The notes beneath the pieces were generated by a model. It was not told the DNA's origin. It saw only the letters and a program-made list of their open reading frames with translations, and did not search any database. Below, one piece after another: positions 20,254-30,664 of a DNA stretch of 64,000 bases; position 1 is the first letter of the stretch; each line of letters starts with the position of its first letter. Origin of the DNA: Corynebacterium sp. sy039 (lineage in GTDB: Bacteria > Actinomycetota > Actinomycetes > Mycobacteriales > Mycobacteriaceae); the NCBI RefSeq assembly GCF_007904105.1, contig NZ_CP042325.1, positions 1,550,001 to 1,614,000 of the forward strand, in the 5' to 3' direction. A program made the translations under genes and the position numbers.

Positions 20254-21786
20254 GTGACATCTCAATTTGATTTGCCAGCACGTGGCACAAAAACAAAGCT
20301 CACCCTAGCGAAAAAGCTCCCTGAATCTTTTGACTGTCTAGTTGTTCCTGTGTTTCAAGGAGAACACGATTTAGAACTAGCAGCCAGCGATTATTTCTCC
20401 GAAACCGCCAACTTGGATATATGGAAGTCGCTGATTGCAGTAGGAGCAACAGGTAAAGTAGCTGAGCTCACAAAGGTTCCTGCTGGCGAGAACTCTCCAG
20501 CGGATTTTGTTCTTGCTGTGGGGCTAGGTGATAGCCAAGAACTCGATGAGGAAACAATCCGTCGCGCTACCGGCGCTGCTGCACGTGCGCTAACCGGGGT
20601 AAATACTGTTGTCACAACCATTGGCGCTTTTGGGATGCAAGCAGCCGTAGAGGGCTTTGGCCTCGGTGCTTATCACTATCGCGGCTTAAAAAATCACAAG
20701 AACAATGCCAAAAATACCGCACATAACGAGCCAGTGAAGAAAGTAGTTTTCTTACATAACGCTAAAGGTGATAAAGAGATAGTTCGCAATGCCAAAGTGA
20801 CCGTTAATGCGGTGAACTTAGCTCGCGATTTAGTCAATACTTCATCTGCACATCTTTACCCGGAAAGTTATGCAGCCATTATTGGACAACTTGCCAAACC
20901 ACTTGGGATTGACGTCGAGGTGCTGGCGGAAAAAGAGCTCAAAAAGCAGGGTTTTGGTGGCATTTTGGCAGTAGGTATGGGGTCAGCTCGTACCCCTCGG
21001 CTGGTGCGCTTATCATGGGCACCGAAGGATAAGGATACCGCTAAAGAATTGCCTCATGTAGCAATGGTGGGTAAGGGAATTACCTTTGATACTGGTGGCA
21101 TTTCGCTCAAACCGGGTGCTCAGATGGATCACATGATTTCTGATATGGGTGGTTCTGCAGCCGTTGTTGCTACGGTTCTAGCTGCAGCACGCTTGAAATT
21201 GAATGTACGTATCACCGCTACTATTCCGCTAGCAGAGAATATGCCTAGTGGTCACGCATATCGTCCAGGCGATGTCATCACTCACTATGGCGGTATCACG
21301 ACCGAGGTGCTCAATACTGATGCAGAAGGACGCCTTGTGCTTGCCGACGCTATTGCCAGGGCGTGTGAGGATAAGCCACAGTATCTGCTCGAAGCAGCGA
21401 CTCTTACAGGTGCCCAGATTGTTGCACTCGGACATCGTATCTCAGGTGTCATGGGTTCAGATGAATTCCGTGATCGTGTTGTTGCTGCTGGTCAGACTGT
21501 AGGCGAACAAGCATGGGCAATGCCATTGCCTACTGAGCTTAGCGACGCAATCAAATCCCCTGTGGCTGATTTACGTAATATCAGTGCTAATTCTGGGGGC
21601 GGTATGTTAGTGGCTGGCTGTTACTTGCAGGAGTTCGTTGCTGATGATGTGCAGTGGGCACATATTGATATTGCCGGACCATCGTTTAATACCAGTGGTG
21701 AACACGGTTATACCCCCACACGTGCGACAGGTGTGCCAGTGCGTACATTCCTCAAAGTGCTCAGTGAGCTTGCCGACGCTAACTAA
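20254..21786 (+). CDS. pepA: Leucyl aminopeptidase, M17 family
   Basis: A cytosolic dimetal aminopeptidase. It starts with GTG (RBS GGAAGG) and has 510 residues. The C-terminal catalytic domain carries the metal and active-site residues: VGKGITFDTGGISLKPG (Lys and Asp), SDMGGSAAV, and the signature NTDAEGRL, whose Asp and Glu bind metal. The N-terminal macro-like domain is less conserved, as usual. It sits alone between ilvE and a convergent small gene. Confidence 0.93.
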   Translation: MTSQFDLPARGTKTKLTLAKKLPESFDCLVVPVFQGEHDLELAASDYFSETANLDIWKSLIAVGATGKVAELTKVPAGENSPADFVLAVGLGDSQELDEETIRRATGAAARALTGVNTVVTTIGAFGMQAAVEGFGLGAYHYRGLKNHKNNAKNTAHNEPVKKVVFLHNAKGDKEIVRNAKVTVNAVNLARDLVNTSSAHLYPESYAAIIGQLAKPLGIDVEVLAEKELKKQGFGGILAVGMGSARTPRLVRLSWAPKDKDTAKELPHVAMVGKGITFDTGGISLKPGAQMDHMISDMGGSAAVVATVLAAARLKLNVRITATIPLAENMPSGHAYRPGDVITHYGGITTEVLNTDAEGRLVLADAIARACEDKPQYLLEAATLTGAQIVALGHRISGVMGSDEFRDRVVAAGQTVGEQAWAMPLPTELSDAIKSPVADLRNISANSGGGMLVAGCYLQEFVADDVQWAHIDIAGPSFNTSGEHGYTPTRATGVPVRTFLKVLSELADAN

Positions 21787-21794
21787 CGCATTCT

Positions 21795-21857
21795 GGGCTG
21801 TTATCTCTTGTCTGTATGATCGCTGTGATTCCCCTCCCCTGATCCTGATAACAGCCC
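21795..21857 (+). terminator. Long-loop terminator of pepA
   Basis: GGGCTGTTATC at 21795-21805 pairs perfectly with GATAACAGCCC at 21847-21857 across a 41-nt loop, followed by TTTTCTTTATT. The large loop is unusual; an alternative fold inside the loop is possible. Confidence 0.6.
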
Positions 21858-21863
21858 TTTTCT

Positions 21864-22271
21864 TTATTGCTTATCGCGATATTCTCGCTCAAACTTTTCT
21901 CGACGTTTCTTCTGCTCTGCACGTTTTTTAAGAATACGATCGCGTTCAATTTTCTCACGCATACGCTGGGGATACCCTGTTTCTTCTACATCATAAATTG
22001 GAATATCAAGCCGTTGTGCGAGCATATCAATGCTTCGCGGGCCACCAATTCTGCGGCGCGTAAACTCGCCGGTGATGTCAACCAGCACAATCGACATTTC
22101 ATTGATGAGGGTTTCTGGTTCCACAAAACCTTCGACGCCCATATGTTCAGTTGTCCAACGCACCAAGAATTGCACGTCTTCTTCCTGCATTTTCTTCATA
22201 TGAGTGTGAGCAGAGTGCGACCGTCGGGAGGTTGTTTTCTGCCTAGATTTTCGACCAAATAAATTGAACAC
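21864..22271 (-). CDS. Conserved corynebacterial hypothetical protein
   Basis: 135 residues, rich in charged amino acids. I do not recognise a defined domain. The N-terminus is basic (FGRKSRQKTTSRRS), the middle resembles a small globular fold with EDVQFLVRWTTEH and EMSIVLVDITGEFTRRRIGGPRS, and the tail from about residue 105 is a Lys/Arg/Glu helix. There is no signal peptide or membrane segment. It occupies the place of C. glutamicum cg2420, between pepA and aceF. A start further in, at MKKMQEEDVQ, cannot be excluded. Confidence 0.7.
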   Translation of the reverse strand: MFNLFGRKSRQKTTSRRSHSAHTHMKKMQEEDVQFLVRWTTEHMGVEGFVEPETLINEMSIVLVDITGEFTRRRIGGPRSIDMLAQRLDIPIYDVEETGYPQRMREKIERDRILKKRAEQKKRREKFEREYRDKQ

Positions 22272-22396
22272 AGCTCATATTCTAAAGATTTTTTTAACCG
22301 CATTGCCCCCGAAAGTCACATAAAGTTCCTTTAGACGGTACTCTCTAAAGTATTAACGTTTTCCAGACACTAAAATCCGAGGAGTCTAAAACAAAA

Positions 22397-24871
22397 ATGG
22401 CGCACTCAGTAGTTATGCCAGAACTTGGTGAATCAGTCACCGAAGGCACCATCACCCAATGGCTCAAATCTGTAGGAGACACCGTCGCAGTAGACGAACC
22501 ACTACTCGAAGTCTCCACAGACAAAGTAGACACCGAAGTACCATCACCAGTAGCAGGCGTACTATTGGAGATTAAAGCGCAAGAGGACGATACCATTGAC
22601 GTTGGTGAAGTCATTGCGATTATTGGTGACGCAGACGAAGCTCCTGCCGAGCAGCCTGCACAACCAGCGCAACAAGCAGCACCAGCACCAGCTGCCGAAG
22701 AAAAACCAGCACAGAGCGCACAACCAGCACAGAGTGCAGACGCTGCTGACGCTACCGACGTTGTTATGCCAGAACTTGGTGAATCAGTCACCGAAGGCAC
22801 TATCACCCAATGGCTCAAATCTGTAGGAGACACCGTCGCAGTAGACGAACCACTACTCGAAGTCTCCACAGACAAAGTAGACACCGAAGTACCATCACCA
22901 GTAGCAGGAACCATCCTTGAAATCCTCGCTGCAGAAGACGACACCGTCGACGTAGGAGACGTTATCGTCCGAATCGGAACCCCAGGCGCTGCCCCAACAC
23001 AGCAAGCAGCACCAACCGAAACACAAGCTCCTGCCGAGCAGCCTGCACAACCAGCGCAACAAGCAGCACCAGCACCAGCTGCCGAAGAAAAACCAGCACA
23101 GAGCGCACAACCAGCACAGAGTGCAGACGCTGCTGACGCTACCGACGTTGTTATGCCAGAACTTGGTGAATCAGTCACCGAAGGCACTATCACCCAATGG
23201 CTCAAATCTGTAGGAGACACCGTCGCAGTAGACGAACCACTACTCGAAGTCTCCACAGACAAAGTAGACACCGAAGTACCATCACCAGTAGCAGGAACCA
23301 TCCTTGAAATCCTCGCTGCAGAAGACGACACCGTCGACGTAGGAGACGTTATCGTCCGAATCGGAACCCCAGGCGCTGCCCCAACACAGCAAGCAGCACC
23401 AACCGAAACACAAGCTCCTGCCGAGCAGCCTGCACAACCAGCGCAACAAGCAGCACCAGCACCAGCTGCCGAAGAAAAACCAGCACAGAGCGCACAACCA
23501 GCACAGAGTGCAGACGCTGCTGACGCTACCGACGTTGTTATGCCAGAACTTGGTGAATCAGTCACCGAAGGCACTATCACCCAATGGCTCAAATCTGTAG
23601 GAGACACCGTCGCAGTAGACGAACCACTACTCGAAGTCTCCACAGACAAAGTAGACACCGAAGTACCATCACCAGTAGCAGGAACCATCCTTGAAATCCT
23701 CGCTGCAGAAGACGACACCGTCGACGTAGGAGACGTTATCGTCCGAATCGGAACCCCAGGCGCTGCCCCAACACAGCAAGCAGCACCAACCGAAACACAA
23801 GCTCCTGCCGAGCAGCCTGCACAACCAGCGCAACAAGCAGCACCAGCACCAGCTGCCGAAGAAAAACCAGCACAGAGTGCACAACCAGCACAGCAGCCTG
23901 AAAAAGTGAACAACGGCAATGTGCCTTATGTGACACCACTTGTGCGTAAGCTGGCAGAAAAGCATGGTGTGGACTTGTCTACCGTCGAGGGCACTGGTGT
24001 TGGCGGTCGTATCCGTAAGCAGGATGTGCTTGCTGCTGCTAATGGCGCTGACACAGGTAGCGCTACTGATTCACAGAGCAAGAGCAATGCTCAGGCTGCC
24101 GATCCACGCGCGAACTGGTCAACGAAGTCTGTTGATCCTGCTAAGGCAGAGCTTATTGGCACTACGCAGAAAGTTAATCGTATCCGTGAGATTACCGCTG
24201 CCAAGATGGTTGAAGCGTTGCAGATTTCTGCGCAGCTCACGCACTTGCAGGAAGTTGATGTCACAAAAATTGCTGAGTTGCGTAAGCAACATAAGCCTGC
24301 GTTCCAGCAAAAGCATGGGGTAAATCTTACGTACTTGCCATTCTTTGTTAAGGCTACTGTTGAGGCGCTTATTAGCCACCCGAATGTCAATGCATCGTAC
24401 AATGCAGAGACTAAGGAAATGACCTACCACTCAGACGTTAATGTTGCTATTGCTGTTGATACTCCTCGTGGTTTGCTGACCCCTGTTATTCATAAAGCTC
24501 AGGATCTTAGCTTGGTTGATATTGCTAAGGCTATCGTCGAGTTGGCTGATAAGGCACGCAACAATAAGCTCAAGCCAAATGATCTGACCGGGGCAACATT
24601 TACTGTTACCAATATCGGTTCTGAAGGGGCATTATCTGATACCCCAATTCTTGTACCACCACAAGCAGGAATTTTGGGAACTGCAGCGATTCAGAAACGC
24701 CCTGTTGTGGTTACCGAAGACGGTGTGGACGCTATTGCGATTCGTCAGATGTGCTACTTGCCATTTACCTATGATCACCAAGTTGTTGACGGTGCAGATG
24801 CTGGTCGTTTCACCGCAACAATCAAGGATCGTCTCGAAACCGCTAATTTTGAGGCAGAGCTAGAGCTCTAG
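22397..24871 (+). CDS. aceF: Dihydrolipoamide acyltransferase E2 with four lipoyl domains
   Basis: The E2 core of pyruvate dehydrogenase. In corynebacteria this single E2 also serves the 2-oxoglutarate dehydrogenase supercomplex. It has 824 residues: four lipoyl domains starting near residues 5, 122, 251 and 380, each with the lipoylated lysine in [12 protein letters not shown]. Ala/Pro/Gln-rich linkers separate them. Then comes an E3-binding domain ([16 protein letters not shown]...GRIRKQDVL, about 510-550), and the catalytic domain with the active-site [18 protein letters not shown]-type site precedes the ATG. Lipoyl domains 2 to 4 are encoded by nearly identical 387-bp units. It ends with a strong terminator. 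Confidence 0.95.
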   Translation: MAHSVVMPELGESVTEGTITQWLKSVGDTVAVDEPLLEVSTDKVDTEVPSPVAGVLLEIKAQEDDTIDVGEVIAIIGDADEAPAEQPAQPAQQAAPAPAAEEKPAQSAQPAQSADAADATDVVMPELGESVTEGTITQWLKSVGDTVAVDEPLLEVSTDKVDTEVPSPVAGTILEILAAEDDTVDVGDVIVRIGTPGAAPTQQAAPTETQAPAEQPAQPAQQAAPAPAAEEKPAQSAQPAQSADAADATDVVMPELGESVTEGTITQWLKSVGDTVAVDEPLLEVSTDKVDTEVPSPVAGTILEILAAEDDTVDVGDVIVRIGTPGAAPTQQAAPTETQAPAEQPAQPAQQAAPAPAAEEKPAQSAQPAQSADAADATDVVMPELGESVTEGTITQWLKSVGDTVAVDEPLLEVSTDKVDTEVPSPVAGTILEILAAEDDTVDVGDVIVRIGTPGAAPTQQAAPTETQAPAEQPAQPAQQAAPAPAAEEKPAQSAQPAQQPEKVNNGNVPYVTPLVRKLAEKHGVDLSTVEGTGVGGRIRKQDVLAAANGADTGSATDSQSKSNAQAADPRANWSTKSVDPAKAELIGTTQKVNRIREITAAKMVEALQISAQLTHLQEVDVTKIAELRKQHKPAFQQKHGVNLTYLPFFVKATVEALISHPNVNASYNAETKEMTYHSDVNVAIAVDTPRGLLTPVIHKAQDLSLVDIAKAIVELADKARNNKLKPNDLTGATFTVTNIGSEGALSDTPILVPPQAGILGTAAIQKRPVVVTEDGVDAIAIRQMCYLPFTYDHQVVDGADAGRFTATIKDRLETANFEAELEL
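22760..23892 (+). repeat. 387-bp in-frame tandem repeats encoding lipoyl domains
   Basis: Three units begin at 22760, 23147 and 23534, each 387 bp (129 codons: lipoyl domain plus linker), and appear identical over most of their length by eye. The third loses similarity near 23892. The first lipoyl domain (from 22409) shares about its first 150 bp and its linker, but its middle is divergent, and it is 351 bp from the second. Recent unequal crossing-over or gene conversion is implied. Confidence 0.9.
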
Positions 24872-24894
24872 TTGCCTGTCACGGCAGCACACCT

Positions 24895-24931
24895 CCCCGG
24901 CGCACGGTATAACAATTGCCGTGTTCCGGGG
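24895..24931 (+). terminator. Terminator of aceF
   Basis: CCCCGG with CCGGGG outside and CACGG with CCGTG inside, followed by ATTTTCCTT. It separates aceF from the gcv genes. Confidence 0.85.
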
Positions 24932-25081
24932 ATTTTCCTTACCCTAAAGCAGGGGTGAAAAACTATGCGCAGCATTGCATATTTTCCATCTTATACAGCG
25001 AAAAGGTGCCAGCATATCGCACTGAATTACCCTACGCATATCCCGACCTACCAAGCCCTACTTTCGCAATAAGTAATGCCA

Positions 25082-25087
25082 TATAAT
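25082..25087 (+). promoter_or_regulatory. Candidate -10 box of gcvP
   Basis: TATAAT, 54 bp before the gcvP start. No strong -35 is visible. The leader would be too short for a tandem glycine riboswitch, and none is seen. Confidence 0.45.
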
Positions 25088-25141
25088 GACGGGGATAGTT
25101 CACTGCAGCATACACATCATGCAAAGGAGTTTCTAGCCATA

Positions 25142-27997
25142 ATGACGCTATCTTCTTCACCATATTTATCCCGCCACATCGGCCCGGATAATGCAGAACG
25201 TACACATATGCTAGAGCGGCTGGGTTATGACAGCCTCGAAGCACTTGTCACTGCCGCAGTTCCCGCCTCAATCCGCAGCGAGGCGCCAACCTTAGCACCA
25301 GCCCTTAGCGAAGAAGAAGCACAAGCAAAACTTCGTTCCTACGCACGGCAAAATACAGTGCTGAAATCCTTTTATGGGCAGGGCTACTACGACACCCTCA
25401 CCCCACCAGTTATTCGTCGCAATATCGTGGAAGATCCAGGCTGGTACACCGCCTATACGCCTTATCAACCAGAAATTTCTCAAGGACGCTTGGAAGCATT
25501 GCTCAACTTCCAGACCATGATTGAGGAAATCACCGGTTTACCTGTCGCCAACGCATCATTGCTTGATGAAGCAAGTGCTGCCGCAGAAGCTATTGCTCTC
25601 ATGGGTCGAGTACAGAAAAAAGGTCGTCGGGTTATCCTTGACCAACGCCTCCACCCGCAAGTGCTAGCAGTTGCGGCTCAACGCGCACGCGCTATTGATA
25701 TTGAAGTAGAAATTAGCGATCCTACCTCTGGTTTAGCTGGTGATGATCTCATTGGCGTGGTGCTGGCATATCCTGGCACCAAAGGCGATATTCAAGATAT
25801 TTCTGGCGCCATTGCAGATATTCATGCTCGCGGTGGTCTAGCTGCCGTTGCCACAGACTTGCTTGCTTTGCAATTACTCAAGTCACCAGGTGAGTTAGGT
25901 GCAGATATCGCCTTTGGTTCCTCACAGCGTTTTGGTGTCCCCCTCTTTTTCGGTGGGCCTCATGCAGCTTTCATGTCAGTCACAGATGCTTTGCGACGTC
26001 AACTCCCTGGTCGTATCGTCGGTGTGTCTATTGACGCAGCTGGTCGTCCGGCTTATCGCTTGGCTTTGCAGACCCGAGAACAGCATATTCGTCGAGAGCG
26101 TGCAACAAGCAATATCTGTACTGCTCAGGCTTTGCTCGCAGTGTGTGCTTCGATGTATGCAGTGTGGCATGGTGGCGCAGGGTTAAAAACTATTGCCCAA
26201 AGAATTCATAGCCGAGCGGTATCTTTTGCTCGTGCGATTGATACCTGCACTGATGTCACTCTTGTGTCACATGAGTTTTTTGACACTGTCACAGTCTCAG
26301 CACCAGGAAAAGCTGCACAAATCACAGATCGCTTGGCTGAGCAAGGGTATCTTGTGCGTGCCATTGGGCAGGACGAAGTGTCTATTGCCTTCGGCGAATC
26401 TGCAACTCACGAAGATGTGGTACAGCTTGCAGCGGCTTTTGATGCTCAGGTAGCAGATGAGCCAGCAACAGAGCACAGCGCTATTCCTGATTATGCTCAA
26501 CGCGATACGACAGCACTAACACACCCCATTTTCAACTCGGTACATTCCGAAACTCAAATGTTGCGCTATCTGCGCACTCTCAAAGACAAAGACCTGGCTT
26601 TAGATCGCACCATGATTCCATTGGGTTCATGCACAATGAAGCTCAATCCTAGTGCGGGTATGGAACCAATTACCTGGCCTGAGTTTGCCAATATCCACCC
26701 TTATGCTCCTGAATCGCATACTGCTGGTTGGCGTGCGCTTATTGCAGAACTTGAGTCATGGCTAGCAGAGATTACTGGCTATGCCAAAGTTTCTGTGCAG
26801 CCTAATGCTGGTTCTCAAGGCGAGCTTGCTGGTTTATTGGCGATTCGTCGTTATCATCTTTCTCGTGGAGATACTGAGCGCAATATCGTCCTTATTCCGC
26901 AATCAGCTCATGGCACTAATGCTGCATCTGCTACCCTGGCAAATTTGCGTGTAGTGGTGGTAGCAACCGCTAGCGATGGTTCGATTGATCTGGAAGATCT
27001 AGACGCAAAACTCGAAAAGCACTCTGGTCATGTAGCAGCAATTATGATTACTTACCCCTCTACACACGGGGTGTTTGAGGAGACAGTACGCACCGTCTGC
27101 GATAAGGTACACGCTGCTGGCGGGCAGGTATATCTTGATGGTGCTAATCTCAATGCACTCGCAGGTATTGCACAGCCTGGTCAATTTGGTGGAGATGTCT
27201 CTCACCTGAATCTGCATAAAACCTTCACCATTCCACATGGCGGCGGCGGTCCAGGTGTTGGTCCTGTGGCAGTTGCTGCACACCTTGTGCCATTCTTGCC
27301 TACTGACCCGAATACTGCCGATCCACACACTGACGCAGCACTAAACACTGGTGTTCCTATTGCAGCCACACAGTATGGTTCTGCTGGTGTCCTTCCTATT
27401 TCTTGGGCGTATATCGCCATGATGGGAGGCGCTGGCCTCAAGGAGGCTACTGCCTCAGCTATTTTGGGCGCTAATTATCTTGCTCATGAGCTCAGTGATT
27501 CTTTCCCTATCCTCTACACTGGCGCTCATGGTCTTGTGGCGCATGAATGTATCCTTGACCTGCGTGAGATCACCGATAAGACTGGTGTCACTGCAACCGA
27601 CGTCGCAAAGCGTCTGATTGATTTTGGTTTCCATGCACCAACATTGTCTTTCCCTGTAGCAGGAACACTCATGGTGGAGCCTACCGAGTCAGAAGATTTA
27701 GCAGAGTTGGATCGCTTTATTGAAGCCATGCGTACCATTCGAGCGGAAATTGATGCTATTGCCCAGGGTGCGGTTGCTTATGAAGACTCTGTGCTACGCC
27801 ATGCACCGTTCACTGCTCACGACGTATGTGCTGACGAGTGGGATTACGTTTTCCCTCGTTCGCAGGCGGTATACCCGGTTGCCCATCTCAAGAAGGCAAA
27901 ATACTTCCCACCGGTGCGTCGCCTCGACGAAGCCTATGGTGATCGCAATTTCATTTGCACGTGTCCACCACCAGAAGCATTTGATTACCAGGATTAA
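25142..27997 (+). CDS. gcvP: Glycine dehydrogenase (decarboxylating), P protein
   Basis: PLP enzyme that decarboxylates glycine and loads the aminomethyl group onto the lipoyl arm of GcvH. I start at ATG 25142 (MTLSSSPYLSRHIG), with AAAGGAG 12 nt upstream; the frame extends earlier but those residues do not look like GcvP. It has 951 residues, one long chain as in the fused P protein. The N-terminal half includes SRHIGPDNAERTHML and the C-terminal half the PLP lysine in LNLHKTFTIPHGGGGPG. It is the first of gcvP-gcvT-gcvH. C. glutamicum lacks this system, so it marks a difference from that species. Confidence 0.94.
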   Translation: MTLSSSPYLSRHIGPDNAERTHMLERLGYDSLEALVTAAVPASIRSEAPTLAPALSEEEAQAKLRSYARQNTVLKSFYGQGYYDTLTPPVIRRNIVEDPGWYTAYTPYQPEISQGRLEALLNFQTMIEEITGLPVANASLLDEASAAAEAIALMGRVQKKGRRVILDQRLHPQVLAVAAQRARAIDIEVEISDPTSGLAGDDLIGVVLAYPGTKGDIQDISGAIADIHARGGLAAVATDLLALQLLKSPGELGADIAFGSSQRFGVPLFFGGPHAAFMSVTDALRRQLPGRIVGVSIDAAGRPAYRLALQTREQHIRRERATSNICTAQALLAVCASMYAVWHGGAGLKTIAQRIHSRAVSFARAIDTCTDVTLVSHEFFDTVTVSAPGKAAQITDRLAEQGYLVRAIGQDEVSIAFGESATHEDVVQLAAAFDAQVADEPATEHSAIPDYAQRDTTALTHPIFNSVHSETQMLRYLRTLKDKDLALDRTMIPLGSCTMKLNPSAGMEPITWPEFANIHPYAPESHTAGWRALIAELESWLAEITGYAKVSVQPNAGSQGELAGLLAIRRYHLSRGDTERNIVLIPQSAHGTNAASATLANLRVVVVATASDGSIDLEDLDAKLEKHSGHVAAIMITYPSTHGVFEETVRTVCDKVHAAGGQVYLDGANLNALAGIAQPGQFGGDVSHLNLHKTFTIPHGGGGPGVGPVAVAAHLVPFLPTDPNTADPHTDAALNTGVPIAATQYGSAGVLPISWAYIAMMGGAGLKEATASAILGANYLAHELSDSFPILYTGAHGLVAHECILDLREITDKTGVTATDVAKRLIDFGFHAPTLSFPVAGTLMVEPTESEDLAELDRFIEAMRTIRAEIDAIAQGAVAYEDSVLRHAPFTAHDVCADEWDYVFPRSQAVYPVAHLKKAKYFPPVRRLDEAYGDRNFICTCPPPEAFDYQD

Positions 27998-28053
27998 CCA
28001 CGAACTAACACGTACGTGTACCAAGAAGTATCAAAGCGTACCAAGGAGAAAAA

Positions 28054-29169
28054 TTGTCTGAGCTTATTCATTCCCCATTGCATAATGAGCATGAGAAACT
28101 AGAGGCGCGGTTTACCCCATTTGGGCAATGGAATATGCCGCTAAAATATGGCTCTGAGCTAGAAGAACACCGGGCAGTGCGTAGTGCTGCTGGATTATTC
28201 GATCTTTCTCATATGGGTGAGATTCGCGTATCAGGTGCTCAAGCTGGTGAGTTCTTGGATTATGCCCTTATCTCTTTGCTGTCTGCCCTGCCCGTGGGCA
28301 AAGCAAAATACTCCATGATTGTTGCTGAAGATGGGGGCATTATCGACGATCTGATCACCTATCGTCTTGCCGAGCAGGAATACCTTGTGGTTCCTAATGC
28401 AGGCAATGCAACCACGGTTTTTGCTGAGTTAGAAAAACGTGCTGCCGGGTTTGAGGTTTCTGTAGTAGATGAGTCGAAAGATACTGCGCTTATTGCAGTT
28501 CAAGGGCCTCGGGCTGAGGAAATTGTGCTTGCAGCCACAGCGAATACCCCAGAAACAGATCCAGAGGTAGTGCGTAGTCTGCGTTATTATGCGTGCGCTC
28601 CGATTATGGTTGATCAGCTCGCGGTACTCTTAGCCCGCACTGGTTATACCGGTGAAGATGGCTTTGAGCTGTATGTTTCTGCAGAACAGGCTACAATTCT
28701 ATGGCAAAAATTGCTTGCAGTTGGTGCCCAGTTTGGGCTTATTCCTGCTGGTCTTGCTGCGCGTGATTCTTTGCGTCTCGAAGCGGGAATGCCGCTTTAT
28801 GGCAATGAGCTCTCCAGACAGCGTACTCCTATTTCTGCGGGTCTTGGTGTTTTGGTGTCTAAGAAAAAGCAGGGGGATTTCGTCGGCAAGCAAGCGCTGA
28901 GCAATACTGAGCAACCAACTCAGGTATTGGTTGGGTTGGTTAGCAAGGAGCGTCGAGCAGCACGCGCACATACCCCACTACTCGATGAAAACGATCAGGT
29001 AGTGGGTGAGGTAACTTCTGGGCAGCCGTCCCCCACGCTCGGTCATCCTATTGCGCTTGCTTATGTTGATCGCGCGTATCAAGAACCTGGTAGTGTTTTG
29101 CGTGCTGACATTCGCGGTAAGCATTATGCTTTTGAGGTTGTTAAGCTGCCATTTTATTCTCGTGATTAA
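28054..29169 (+). CDS. gcvT: Aminomethyltransferase, T protein
   Basis: Transfers the methylene group from aminomethyl-lipoyl GcvH to tetrahydrofolate and releases ammonia. The start is TTG at 28054, fixed by AAGGAG 5 nt upstream. It has 371 residues. Folate-binding family blocks are present: HRAVRSAAGLFDLSHMGE, GFLDYALISL-like segment, ARTGYTGEDGFELY, and the C-terminal PTLGHPIALAYVD. It lies 56 bp after gcvP and 138 bp before gcvH. Confidence 0.93.
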   Translation: MSELIHSPLHNEHEKLEARFTPFGQWNMPLKYGSELEEHRAVRSAAGLFDLSHMGEIRVSGAQAGEFLDYALISLLSALPVGKAKYSMIVAEDGGIIDDLITYRLAEQEYLVVPNAGNATTVFAELEKRAAGFEVSVVDESKDTALIAVQGPRAEEIVLAATANTPETDPEVVRSLRYYACAPIMVDQLAVLLARTGYTGEDGFELYVSAEQATILWQKLLAVGAQFGLIPAGLAARDSLRLEAGMPLYGNELSRQRTPISAGLGVLVSKKKQGDFVGKQALSNTEQPTQVLVGLVSKERRAARAHTPLLDENDQVVGEVTSGQPSPTLGHPIALAYVDRAYQEPGSVLRADIRGKHYAFEVVKLPFYSRD

Positions 29170-29307
29170 TGAGCTTATTGTGGCAACGAACCGCCGCCTT
29201 ATCCCTTACACTGGTATGAGGAGTGGTGGCGTGTGCCGTATCTGCTGCTCACTCACTCTATTGGCCTTCATTGGCTCCATATTTTATTTTCAGGAAAGGA
29301 TCAAGCT

Positions 29308-29703
29308 ATGTCTACTACTGCTTTGCCACAGGATTACTCTTATTCGGAAGAACATGAGTGGATCAATACTACGCAGGTCAGCGCAGGTGACACTGTAAAG
29401 GTGGGGATCACTTCTGTTGCTGCTGATCGTCTTGGTGAGGTGGTTTTCGCTGAGCTTCCTCAGGTTGGCGATAGTATTGAGGCTGGTGAAACCTGTGGTG
29501 AGGTGGAATCCACCAAGTCTGTCTCTGACCTATACGCACCGGTTTCTGGCACAGTCGTTGCAGTCAATGACAATATCGACGCTGACTATGGGCTTATCAA
29601 TAATGATCCTTTTGGTGAGGGTTGGCTCTTTGAGGTTGAAGTCAGTGCTAGCGGTGAACTCATGAGCGCTGATGAATATGCCCAGGCAAATGGTGTTGCA
29701 TAA
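29308..29703 (+). CDS. gcvH: Glycine cleavage H protein
   Basis: The lipoyl carrier shuttling intermediates between GcvP, GcvT and lipoamide dehydrogenase. I start at ATG 29308 (MSTTALPQDY) with AGGAAAGG upstream, giving 131 residues, the standard length; the longer frame adds a hydrophobic extension not found in the family. Lys70, in GEVESTKSVSD, is the lipoylation site. lipB follows by about 90 bp. Confidence 0.95.
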   Translation: MSTTALPQDYSYSEEHEWINTTQVSAGDTVKVGITSVAADRLGEVVFAELPQVGDSIEAGETCGEVESTKSVSDLYAPVSGTVVAVNDNIDADYGLINNDPFGEGWLFEVEVSASGELMSADEYAQANGVA

Positions 29704-29795
29704 TTCCTGAGTTTATATTGGTTTTCCTCTCCTTATGCTGTGCTCTCTATGCCGTGCGTTTCATCGCACGGCATAACAGGAGTATGTTGTAATTC

Positions 29796-30602
29796 ATGAC
29801 TGCTCCTCGTGATCCCTTCTTCCCCGCTGATCAATCAATCCGTGCCGATAATTCGCCACTGGATATTCGCCGTTTAGGCGAAATTGACTATCAACAAGCA
29901 TGGGATTTACAAAATGAACTCGTTGCCCAGCGCGTATCTGGCGATATTGGCGACACAGTCCTCGTGTTAGAACATCCAGCCGTCTACACTGCTGGAAAGC
30001 GTACTCAGCCTGAAGATCGCCCTACCAATGGTTTACCAGTCATTGATGTTGACCGCGGCGGGCGTATTACGTGGCATGGTCCGGGGCAATTAGTGTTTTA
30101 TCCGCTCATCAAATTAGCTGACCCTATTGATGTGGTCGATTATGTGCGCCGCATTGAAGAAGCACTAATCCAGGTGATACGCAATTACGCTGGTATCAGT
30201 AATGCTGGCAGAATTGATGGGCGCTCTGGGGTATGGATACCGGGCACCGGTGGTCGGGCTCATCGTAAGGTTGCTGCTTTGGGCATTCGCATTACGCGTG
30301 GCGTTACTATGCATGGTCTTGCACTTAATTGCAATAACACACTTGACTATTACAATCACATTGTTCCCTGCGGTATCACCGACGCGGGTGTCACTACCCT
30401 CTCGCAAGAATTAGGGCGTGAGATAAGTACCTCAGAGATGACCGATCCTCTTCTTGAGGCTCTTGATGCGGCTTTGTCTGGTCGTCTGCAAGTAGCAGAC
30501 CACACTTTTGCCCAAGCACCAGACCCGACTAAGGGATTGCCGCGGCGTTCTGCGACACATATGCCACTTAAACCGCAACCATTAAATCTCTCTTTGGATT
30601 AA
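29796..30602 (+). CDS. lipB: Octanoyl-ACP:protein N-octanoyltransferase
   Basis: Moves octanoate from acyl carrier protein to the lipoyl lysines of E2 and GcvH. It has 268 residues with a C-terminal extension beyond the core. Visible blocks are [17 protein letters not shown], the catalytic lysine in HRKVAALGI (Lys158) and the acyl-thioester cysteine in [12 protein letters not shown] (Cys192). It is followed by lipA and preceded by gcvH and aceF, the proteins it modifies. Confidence 0.94.
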   Translation: MTAPRDPFFPADQSIRADNSPLDIRRLGEIDYQQAWDLQNELVAQRVSGDIGDTVLVLEHPAVYTAGKRTQPEDRPTNGLPVIDVDRGGRITWHGPGQLVFYPLIKLADPIDVVDYVRRIEEALIQVIRNYAGISNAGRIDGRSGVWIPGTGGRAHRKVAALGIRITRGVTMHGLALNCNNTLDYYNHIVPCGITDAGVTTLSQELGREISTSEMTDPLLEALDAALSGRLQVADHTFAQAPDPTKGLPRRSATHMPLKPQPLNLSLD

Positions 30603-30664
30603 AAATCACCCTTTTTAAGCAGGGCTTTTCGACGCACGGCCAAAGGCGGAGTAGTCTGTGCGAT

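Noticed and set aside
22345..23919. Long antisense frame (524 codons) opposite aceF
   Set aside because: It mirrors the tandem lipoyl repeats; its Cys/Ala/Gly/Ser-rich composition is the shadow of Ala/Pro/Gln codons and the true gene is clear on the other strand.
24932..25141. Possible glycine riboswitch before gcvP
   Set aside because: The conserved core elements of the glycine aptamer are not visible, and the likely -10 box leaves a leader of only about 50 nt.
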